Under the pieces are notes generated by a model that was given only the letters and a program-made list of their open reading frames with translations, made no database searches and was not told the origin of the DNA. Both the position numbers and the translations under genes were made by a program. Shown here piece by piece: positions 1-5,695 of a DNA stretch of 5,695 nt. The stretch's first letter is position 1, and every line of letters starts with the position of its first letter. Source of the stretch: Planctomycetota bacterium (GTDB taxonomy: Bacteria > Planctomycetota > Phycisphaerae > WQYP01); contig JAJYZY010000143.1 of assembly GCA_021799715.1 (NCBI GenBank), forward strand, positions 1-5,695, in the 5' to 3' direction.

Positions 1-1979
1 TGATTGCGATCAGCGGAGTGCCGGGGTTGGCGGCACACCCTCGCGCCGCATGGGGACAAACAACGGCCACGATGTTGACGCTTTTCGGCTCAGTCCTTGG
101 CCTTATCGCGGGATTCATGACGTTGGGCACCGGGCATGTTTCCATGGCCTGGCTTCCGGGTATATGGCCGGGGTTGCCGCTGCAATTCCGGATGGATGCT
201 CTTTCGGCCTTTTTTACCGTGCTGATTTTTTTAATGGCCGGGGCTGGTTCGGTATACGGACAGGGTTATTGGCGGCAGTCGGAACATCCGACAACGGGAC
301 GGAAACTGCGATTTCTTTACGGTTTGCTGGTGGCGTCCATGGTGCTGGTAACACTGGCGCATGATGCCCTGAGCTTTCTGTTGGCGTGGGAAATCATGGC
401 CTTGACAAGTTTTGTTCTTATTGCCACCGAAGACCACAAACCGGAATGTCGGCAGGCTGCGTGGGTTTATTTTGTGGCCACGCATATTGGCACGTTGGCG
501 TTATTTGCGATGTTCGCCCTGATGCATGACGCATCCGGAGCATTTCTGCTTGTACCAGTTCCACCGACCACCGCTTTGAGTCTGGAGACCGCCATTTTTC
601 TTTTAGCGATCTTTGGCTTTGGACTTAAAGCGGGGATTATGCCGCTGCATTTCTGGCTGCCCGGCGCACATGCCAACGCCCCAAGTCACATCTCGGCACT
701 GTTGTCAGGCGTATTGCTGAAAGTGGGCATCTATGGCCTGCTACGAATTTTGACGCTTCTGCCGGATCCACCCGCAGGATGGGGCGTTCTGATATTAATA
801 CTGGGCACGATTAGTGCGGTCCTGGGTGTGTTGTTTGCGCTTGGCCAGCACGACATCAAGCGGTTACTGGCCTATCACAGCATTGAAAATATCGGCATTA
901 TTCTCATGGGGCTGGGCGTAGCGATGATCGGTATTTCTATCCATCGGCCAGTCTGGGTGGTGCTGGGAATTGCCGGATGTTTGCTGCATGTATGGAATCA
1001 CGGCTTATTTAAATCGCTGCTGTTTTTTTCCGCGGGGTCCGTGGTTCACGCCGGCGGCACGCGCGATATTGATTCGCTCGGCGGACTGGCGCAACGTATG
1101 CCTTGGAGTGCGGGACTATTCCTGATCGGAGCCATTGCGATTTGCGGGTTACCGCCGTTGAATGGCTTTATCAGTGAATTACTGGTGTACCTTGGATTAC
1201 TTCGGTCGGCGGCCAATGCGACAGCAGGAGGTTGGGCTGCGGTCGCATTGGGAGCCGTTGCGCTGGCGGTCGTGGGCGCTTTGGCGGTAGCGTGTTTTGT
1301 GAAAGTGTTTGGCGCGGTATTTTTGGGATTGGGGCGAACCCCGGCGGCCGCTGGAACACATGAATCGCCCGTAGCCATGACGGCACCCATGGTGGTGCTG
1401 GCGGCCGTGTGTGCCACGATCGGTATCGTGCCGCTACTGGTCATTGTGCCGCTAGGCCATGCGGCCGCAGCGTGGGCGGGCAATGGGGCGGTGGCCACCG
1501 ACGTAGCGGGTGCGCTGCCATGGGGAATGTTGACGATAATTTCCGCCGGTTTTGCCGTAGCACTGGTGATACTTGGTATAGCGCTGCGGACAGCCAAGCG
1601 CCATGCCACGGCGACAAGCGTCCCGACATGGTCGTGCGGCTACAACAGCCCGAGCAGCCGAATGCAATATACCGCCGCCTCTTTTGCACAACTGCTGGTG
1701 GGCTTGTCACGATGGGTTCTGCGGCCCGTGACGCATGGTAAACAGCCGCAGCAACTATTCGCCGAAACGGTCCAGCGGAATACCCACGTCCCGGATTTTG
1801 TCACGGATCGCGCGGGATTTAAGGCGTGGAATCAATTTAAGCAATGGCTCATGCCGGCGCGCCGGTTGCAACAGGGCAGCGTGCAGCAATATCTGCTGTA
1901 TATGTTGCTGGCACTTTTTTTATTGCTGGCCTCACTGATTCCGGTCGAGGCCATCCTGACGCATGTGATGGGGCGATAA
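1..1979 (+). CDS. hyfB: HyfB-type proton-translocating membrane subunit of a group 4 hydrogenase-like complex, 5'-partial
   Basis: Antiporter-like (NuoL/M/N, MrpA/D family) polytopic membrane protein, expected to form an ion channel in the membrane arm. The frame is open from base 3 and reads IAISGVPGL, which matches ALSGVPGL of the next gene. The GTG at 18 is therefore not the start; about 20 N-terminal residues lie upstream. Family residues by codon position: Glu at 390-392 in LLAWEIMAL, Lys at 627-629 in GFGLKAGIMPLHFWLPGAHA, Lys at 720-722 in LLSGVLLKVGIYG, Lys at 858-860 in DIKRLLAYHSIEN, Lys at 1011-1013 in NHGLFKSLLF and Glu at 1176-1178 in LPPLNGFISE. Beyond the antiporter core are PTWSCGY (from about 1623), a polar stretch and a last hydrophobic helix near the C-terminus, as in HyfB/HycC proteins of about 600-670 residues. 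About 658 residues are visible. The family call is firm; the choice of hyfB over hycC rests on the downstream hyfE and the putative hyfF. Confidence 0.92.
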   Translation, partial: IAISGVPGLAAHPRAAWGQTTATMLTLFGSVLGLIAGFMTLGTGHVSMAWLPGIWPGLPLQFRMDALSAFFTVLIFLMAGAGSVYGQGYWRQSEHPTTGRKLRFLYGLLVASMVLVTLAHDALSFLLAWEIMALTSFVLIATEDHKPECRQAAWVYFVATHIGTLALFAMFALMHDASGAFLLVPVPPTTALSLETAIFLLAIFGFGLKAGIMPLHFWLPGAHANAPSHISALLSGVLLKVGIYGLLRILTLLPDPPAGWGVLILILGTISAVLGVLFALGQHDIKRLLAYHSIENIGIILMGLGVAMIGISIHRPVWVVLGIAGCLLHVWNHGLFKSLLFFSAGSVVHAGGTRDIDSLGGLAQRMPWSAGLFLIGAIAICGLPPLNGFISELLVYLGLLRSAANATAGGWAAVALGAVALAVVGALAVACFVKVFGAVFLGLGRTPAAAGTHESPVAMTAPMVVLAAVCATIGIVPLLVIVPLGHAAAAWAGNGAVATDVAGALPWGMLTIISAGFAVALVILGIALRTAKRHATATSVPTWSCGYNSPSSRMQYTAASFAQLLVGLSRWVLRPVTHGKQPQQLFAETVQRNTHVPDFVTDRAGFKAWNQFKQWLMPARRLQQGSVQQYLLYMLLALFLLLASLIPVEAILTHVMGR

Positions 1980-1989
1980 AAGAGATGAT

Positions 1990-1995
1990 GGAAAG
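1990..1995 (+). promoter_or_regulatory. Possible ribosome binding site (GGAAAG) before the second hyfB
   Basis: GGAAAG is the only purine-rich, partly anti-16S-like stretch in the 28-base gap. It lies 6 bases before TTG 2002 and 12 bases before ATG 2008. Spacing therefore favours TTG, while codon type favours ATG. The two proteins would differ by only Met-Phe at the N-terminus. The site is weak and could be chance. Confidence 0.35.
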
Positions 1996-2007
1996 TTTTA
2001 TTTGTTT

Positions 2008-4002
2008 ATGAATATCGCACTATACTTAATGCTTGCCGCACTTCTTTGCATGGCCCTATCCGGTGTGCCGGGATTGTTCTTCAGCCGACGCAACATGGCG
2101 GGACAACGGATGGCCATGCTGTTGAATTTACTGGCGACGCTGCTGGGCATTGCGGCGTTGATCGCGTTTGCTTCCGGCGGATATCACAGCGTCAGCATGG
2201 CGTGGCCGTGGGCACTTCCCTGGGGCGGGTTGGCCTGGGGGCTGGATGTCATCACCGCCTTATTTCTCCTGCCGATTCTGGTGATTTCGACGTTAGGTGC
2301 CATGTATGCTTTGGGATACTGGAAGCAGACACAACACCCGGGCAATGGGCGCAAACTGCGCTTCTGCTGGGGACTGATGAATGCCGGAATGATGATGGTG
2401 GTGCTGGCGCGGGACGGCGTGCTATTTTTGATGGCGTGGGAAATTATGGCCTTGGCCGCCTTTTTTCTCATTACGACCGAAGATCATGATCCATGCGTCC
2501 GCGAGGCAGGCTGGATTTATCTCATTGCGGCACATATTGGAATGATTGCACTGGTCGCAATGTTTGTACTTTTACGCTGGGCGACGGGATCATTTGATCT
2601 GTGGCTTACGATTCCTGCGCCGGCAGCGCAGGGTAGCGCGGCGGCGATATTTTTATTAGCTCTGTTGGGATTTGGACTTAAGGCGGGGATTATGCCGCTG
2701 CATGTGTGGCTGCCCGGTGCCCATGCCAATGCGCCAAGTCATGTTTCCGCATTGTTTTCCGGGGTGATGTTGAATATGGGTATTTATGGACTGGTGCGCG
2801 TCGGGGAAATACTCGCCGTGCCCCCGCTGTGGTGGGGTATTACGCTGCTGATTCTCGGTGCCGGATCGGCGGTGGCGGGCATGATCTTTGCGGTTTGCCA
2901 GAATGATTACAAGCGATTATTGGCGTACAGCAGTATTGAAAACATGGGAATCGTCACGATTGGTCTCGGGCTGGCGCTGATCGGAAGATCGACCCATCGA
3001 CCGGATTTAATTTTGCTGGGATTGGGCGGAGGGTTGTTTCACATTCTCAATCATAGTTTATTTAAGCCGCTGTTGTTTATGGGCGCGGGCAACATTCTGC
3101 ACGCCACGCACAGCCGCAACATGGATTCGCTTGGCGGATTGGCGGGAAAAATGCCCGTGACCGCCGGATTATTTTTTATTGGTGCCCTGGCCATCTGCGG
3201 CCTACCCGGACTGAATGGGTTTTTAAGCGAATGGCTGATTTATCTGGGCCTGTTGCGCACGGCCGTGGTGGCGCACGGCGGCACATGCGTTTGGATTTCG
3301 CTGACGGCTCCGGCGCTGGCGGCCACCGGAGCCTTGGCGGTGGCGGGTTTTGTGAAATTATTCGGTTCGGTGTTTCTGGGAGTTAGACGATCGGCGGATG
3401 CGGATCATGCCCATGATCCAGGTGCCGGCTCGCTGGCACCTATGGGGATTCTGGCTTTGGGGTGCGTCGCCATGGCGTTGTTCCCCAATGGCATCGCAGT
3501 GTTTCTGGTGCGGGCGGCGCACGAATGGGCACCAAAAATGATTAACACTGGAAATTCCATTGAATCATTGACGCCGTTACATGAAATGGCCCTCTTGAAT
3601 GCGGTGCTGCTACTGGCCGCCGTCGGCATACTGATGGCATTCTGGATCGGGCGCAAAAAAAACTCCACCGATGCGATTCCCACATGGAGTTGCGGCTACA
3701 CCCGGCCTGTAAGGCGGATGCAGTACACTGGGGCGTCGTTCTCCCGAATGCTTTCGCAGTTGTTCGCATGGATGATTCCTGTAAAGCCTTTCATGCCGCC
3801 AAAAGGCGGCTATTTTCCGCAGCCGGCAGAATTGACGCAGGACGCACCGGATACGGTGCTGGATCGCGGATTAATTCCCGGATTTGCCTGGATGCAACGG
3901 CTGCTTATGCGTTTGAGGCCTCTGCAGAATAAGCCGGTAAATGTGTATCTGGTGTACATGCTGGCGATTCTGCTGGTGCTGCTGCTGGCGCTGCGTTTCT
4001 AA
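2008..4002 (+). CDS. hyfB: Second HyfB-type proton-translocating membrane subunit (tandem paralogue)
   Basis: Full-length antiporter-like subunit of 664 residues counted from ATG 2008, close to the usual HyfB length. It aligns with the upstream gene over its whole length, with roughly half of the residues identical by eye. Residues (ATG 2008 numbering): Glu145 in MAWEIMAL, Lys225 in GFGLKAGIMPLHVWLPGAHA, Lys302 in NDYKRLLAYSSIEN, Lys353 in NHSLFKPLLF, Glu408 in LNGFLSEWLIY. The position matching the upstream Lys (720-722) is Asn256 (codon 2773-2775) in LFSGVMLNMGIYG. The C-terminal part has PTWSCGY, a polar segment with paired Arg/Lys, and a last hydrophobic helix. It begins 28 bases after the preceding stop. 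An in-frame TTG at 2002 is an alternative start that adds two residues; ATG is preferred as the usual codon and because the hydrophobic N-terminus follows at once. It could be named hyfB2; it is not hyfD, because it has the HyfB tail. Confidence 0.92.
   Translation: MNIALYLMLAALLCMALSGVPGLFFSRRNMAGQRMAMLLNLLATLLGIAALIAFASGGYHSVSMAWPWALPWGGLAWGLDVITALFLLPILVISTLGAMYALGYWKQTQHPGNGRKLRFCWGLMNAGMMMVVLARDGVLFLMAWEIMALAAFFLITTEDHDPCVREAGWIYLIAAHIGMIALVAMFVLLRWATGSFDLWLTIPAPAAQGSAAAIFLLALLGFGLKAGIMPLHVWLPGAHANAPSHVSALFSGVMLNMGIYGLVRVGEILAVPPLWWGITLLILGAGSAVAGMIFAVCQNDYKRLLAYSSIENMGIVTIGLGLALIGRSTHRPDLILLGLGGGLFHILNHSLFKPLLFMGAGNILHATHSRNMDSLGGLAGKMPVTAGLFFIGALAICGLPGLNGFLSEWLIYLGLLRTAVVAHGGTCVWISLTAPALAATGALAVAGFVKLFGSVFLGVRRSADADHAHDPGAGSLAPMGILALGCVAMALFPNGIAVFLVRAAHEWAPKMINTGNSIESLTPLHEMALLNAVLLLAAVGILMAFWIGRKKNSTDAIPTWSCGYTRPVRRMQYTGASFSRMLSQLFAWMIPVKPFMPPKGGYFPQPAELTQDAPDTVLDRGLIPGFAWMQRLLMRLRPLQNKPVNVYLVYMLAILLVLLLALRF
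3795..3810 (+). other. Intragenic GC hairpin followed by a T-rich run
   Basis: GCCGCC (3795-3800), AAAA loop (3801-3804) and GGCGGC (3805-3810) make a perfect 6-bp GC stem, followed by TATTTT (3811-3816). It resembles a short intrinsic terminator or pause hairpin but sits inside the coding region of the second hyfB, where it encodes Pro-Pro-Lys-Gly-Gly in the polar C-terminal segment. The hairpin is read directly from the sequence; any effect on transcription is inference, and the T tract is short and broken by an A. Confidence 0.4.
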
Positions 4003-4042
4003 GGCTTCGAGTATGTGGTCATGTAAGACTTAAGGATTTCTC

Positions 4043-4954
4043 ATGCTTCATCATGTCATAAACATTCTGATACATTCAGCCCTGTTGCTGGCGATGCCGC
4101 CACTGCTGCCTGGGGTCATCAACAAAACCAAGGCCTTTTTTGCCGGGCGCAAAGGCCCGCCTCTGCTGCAACCTTACTTTGATATTTTCAAGCTGTTGCG
4201 CAAGGGCATGGTTATCAGCAGCACGACAACGTGGATATTTAAGGCGGCACCGGTCGTGACGCTGGCTGCCACACTGCTGGCGGGGCTGCTGATTCCCTTC
4301 GGACCGTTTGCCGCTCCCATTCACTTCACCGGCGATGTTATTCTGTTTGTGTATCTCTTTGGCCTGGGGCGATTTTTCACCACTTCCGCGGCCTTGGATA
4401 CGGGATCATCCTTTGAGGGTATGGGTGCCGCACGCGAGGTGACCTTTGCCTGTCTTTCGGAGGCGGCGGTTCTCCTGGGCCTGCTGGTGCTGGTGCGGCT
4501 ATCCGGAAGTTTCAGCTTAACACCGATGCTATTGGCACCACTGGCTCATCGGCCTGAAGCACCGGTGCTCCTGGCCGCGGCGGGATTATTTATCGTGCTG
4601 CTGGCGGAAAATTCACGCATTCCCGTGGATGATCCCAATACCCACCTTGAATTAACGATGATTCATGAAGTCATGGTTCTGGATAACAGCGGACCGTTGC
4701 TGGGCCTGATTCATTATGGCGCGGCCATGAAACTTTTTGTTTTAAGCGATCTGGTGTTACATCTGCTGGTGCCGTTTCACATCGGCGTACCCGCCGCGGA
4801 TTGGGTACTGTTCATCGCGGAAATGATCGCCATGGCCGGCGTCATTGGTGTGGTGGAGTCCTTCATGGCGCGATTGCAGTTGCGGCATGTGCCGACTCTG
4901 CTGGCGGCGGCGAGCCTGTTATGTGGCTTCGGTTTTGTTTTGATGGTGAGGTAG
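4043..4954 (+). CDS. hyfC: HyfC/HycD/NuoH-type membrane anchor subunit of the hydrogenase-like complex
   Basis: Complex I subunit 1 (NuoH) family protein of 303 residues, the usual HycD/HyfC size. It is expected to join the soluble catalytic module to the antiporter-like subunits and to carry part of the coupling path. Visible motifs: GRKGPPLLQPYFDIFKLL (residues 35-52), the Arg-rich and Gln-Pro/Asp-containing loop after the first helix; DTGSSFEGMGAAREVTF (119-135), very like the DTGSPFTAIGASREA region known from HycD; ENSRIPVDDPNTHLEL (189-204) followed by HEVMVLDNSGP, the acidic loop; and ESFMARLQLRHVP (272-284) near the end. About eight hydrophobic segments are visible. The start is well supported: an in-frame stop at 4031-4033 allows no ATG further upstream, and TAAGGA (4031-4036) sits 6 bases before the ATG. 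The gene follows the second hyfB by 40 bases and precedes hyfE by 3. Confidence 0.94.
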   Translation: MLHHVINILIHSALLLAMPPLLPGVINKTKAFFAGRKGPPLLQPYFDIFKLLRKGMVISSTTTWIFKAAPVVTLAATLLAGLLIPFGPFAAPIHFTGDVILFVYLFGLGRFFTTSAALDTGSSFEGMGAAREVTFACLSEAAVLLGLLVLVRLSGSFSLTPMLLAPLAHRPEAPVLLAAAGLFIVLLAENSRIPVDDPNTHLELTMIHEVMVLDNSGPLLGLIHYGAAMKLFVLSDLVLHLLVPFHIGVPAADWVLFIAEMIAMAGVIGVVESFMARLQLRHVPTLLAAASLLCGFGFVLMVR

Positions 4955-4957
4955 ATC

Positions 4958-5599
4958 ATGCACTGGTTGATTAATACCCCATTGGTTATTGTGCTGCTGG
5001 TGAACCTGTTCATGCTGGGCGTCAGCCGAATGAGGTCGCTTATTTACTCGGCTGCCGCGCAAGGTGTCATATTAAGTGCCTTACCGTTGCTGCTGGAAAA
5101 GCGGATCGGTTTGATGATTATCATCGTGGCACTGGTCACGGCGGTGATTAAAGGATTTTTAATTCCCCAAATGCTGCATAAGGCTCTGCGCGACGCGCAG
5201 ATCAAGCGGGAGGTGGAACCGTTGATCGGTTTTTTGCCCACCATGCTCCTGGGGGCGCTGGGGACGGCGGCGTCTATTACTTTCGCGGCATATTTACCGG
5301 TCACGCAGGCGGGAACTTCCACCTTGATTATTCCCGCGTCATTCTCCACCGTGCTGACGGGATTTCTACTGTTGACCACACGATACAAGGCCATTACGCA
5401 GGTTATTGGCTATCTGATTTTGGAAAATGGTATTTATATATTTGGCATGCTGCTGCTTACGGCGGTGCCTTTCCTGGTGGAATTGGGCATTCTGCTGGAT
5501 TTGTTTGTGGGTATTTTTGTGGTCAGCATTATTCTCAACCATATCAATGAGGCTTTTTCATCCCTGGATACCCGCCAACTTACGGCCTTGAAGGAATAA
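4958..5599 (+). CDS. hyfE: HyfE-type membrane subunit with NuoK-like part
   Basis: Small polytopic membrane protein of 213 residues, against about 216 for E. coli HyfE. Its C-terminal half, QVIGYLILENGIYIFGMLLL (residues 148-167), then LVELGILLDLFVGIFVV (173-189) and the end LDTRQLTALKE, matches the HyfE pattern GYCLMENG / LVEIGIATDAIF / LDVNNLTALKG as I recall it from E. coli. Key charged residues are Lys65 in TAVIKGFLIP, Glu156 in the LENG motif, Glu175 and Asp181. It is thought to link HyfC to the antiporter-like subunits, in place of NuoK (and possibly NuoJ). The ATG is the first start after the hyfC stop in the same frame, three bases downstream. GAGG (4948-4951) is placed 6 bases before it and overlaps the end of hyfC, which suggests coupled translation. 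No hyfD lies between hyfC and hyfE, unlike in E. coli hyf. Confidence 0.93.
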   Translation: MHWLINTPLVIVLLVNLFMLGVSRMRSLIYSAAAQGVILSALPLLLEKRIGLMIIIVALVTAVIKGFLIPQMLHKALRDAQIKREVEPLIGFLPTMLLGALGTAASITFAAYLPVTQAGTSTLIIPASFSTVLTGFLLLTTRYKAITQVIGYLILENGIYIFGMLLLTAVPFLVELGILLDLFVGIFVVSIILNHINEAFSSLDTRQLTALKE

Positions 5600-5605
5600 A
5601 AAACC

Positions 5606-5695
5606 ATGTTGTTCGTAGTTCTGATTTTCATTCCGGTTCTGGCGGCGATTGCCGCGGCGGCTATCACTTCCAATGCGCTGCGCCCGTGGATCATG
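5606..5695 (+). CDS. hyfF: Probable HyfF-type (NuoL/M-like) membrane subunit, 3'-partial
   Basis: Only the first 30 codons are in the window. They read without a stop to the last base and encode a hydrophobic segment, MLFVVLIFIPVLAAIAAAAI, then TSNALRPWIM, consistent with a first transmembrane helix. The call as hyfF rests on position, since hyfF directly follows hyfE in hyf operons, and on this helix; no antiporter motif is yet reached. AAGGAA (5591-5596), overlapping the end of hyfE, is a good ribosome binding site, with 9 bases between it and the ATG. The gap to the hyfE stop is 6 bases. An unrelated membrane protein cannot be ruled out from 30 residues. Confidence 0.72.
   Translation, partial: MLFVVLIFIPVLAAIAAAAITSNALRPWIM

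Noticed and set aside
1046..1609. Long open frame on the minus strand (187 codons) inside the first hyfB
   Set aside because: It is antisense to a strongly conserved membrane protein, and its Ala/Pro/Thr-rich composition is what the complement of a GC-rich hydrophobic gene gives. No ribosome binding site or family motif is seen.
1854..1865. 12-base perfect palindrome CCGGCGCGCCGG
   Set aside because: It lies in coding sequence for Pro-Ala-Arg-Arg in the polar C-terminal segment of the first hyfB. A GC palindrome of this length is expected by chance and is not repeated in the window.
4013..4033. Six-codon mini-ORF (ATG to TAA) in the gap before hyfC
   Set aside because: It has no convincing ribosome binding site and no regulatory codon pattern. 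It is useful only because its stop fixes the upstream limit of the hyfC start.
4003..4042. Possible terminator or promoter in the largest gap
   Set aside because: No GC-rich inverted repeat with a T run and no clear -35/-10 pair is seen in these 40 bases. They hold only the hyfC ribosome binding site.
4607..4697. Unusual HyfC loop (ENSRIPVDDPNTHLEL, then VLDNSGP in place of the NuoH-type EYSG)
   Set aside because: Taken alone this appears to be a normal feature of HyfC-like proteins in several bacteria rather than a novelty, so it was used only as an argument about function.

Overview
The window is one co-directional stretch of an operon for the membrane arm of a group 4 (Hyf/Hyc-type) [NiFe]-hydrogenase or of a hydrogenase-related, complex I-like complex. 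All genes are on the + strand and tightly packed. From left to right: a HyfB-type antiporter-like subunit whose 5' end lies outside the window (to 1979), a second full-length HyfB-type paralogue (2008-4002), a HyfC/HycD/NuoH-type membrane anchor (4043-4954), a HyfE-type subunit with a NuoK-like part (4958-5599), and the first 30 codons of a gene placed where hyfF is expected (from 5606). Gaps are 28, 40, 3 and 6 bases. No promoter or clear terminator is seen, so the operon probably begins upstream and runs on downstream.

How the parts work together: in this family HyfC joins the membrane arm to the soluble electron-transfer and catalytic module. HyfE and the antiporter-like subunits (HyfB type and HyfF type) are thought to move ions across the cytoplasmic membrane, coupled to the redox reaction. 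The catalytic large subunit (HyfG/HycE/NuoD type), the small subunit (HyfI/NuoB type) and the ferredoxin-like subunits are not in the window. It therefore cannot be decided here whether this is a true hydrogenase, a formate hydrogenlyase, or an Ehr-type complex without the NiFe site.

The most notable feature is the tandem pair of HyfB-type genes with no hyfD between hyfC and hyfE. E. coli Hyf carries HyfB, HyfD and HyfF; here the set appears to be B, B' and F. The two B copies share the main charged residues of the ion path, except that a lysine in the first copy is replaced by asparagine in the second.

Organism: a bacterium of moderate GC content, by eye somewhat above 50%, with ATG starts and short AAGGA- or GAGG-like ribosome binding sites. 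The sequence gives no safe lineage call. There are no RNA genes, mobile elements or CRISPR arrays, and no gene-free stretch over 40 bases.
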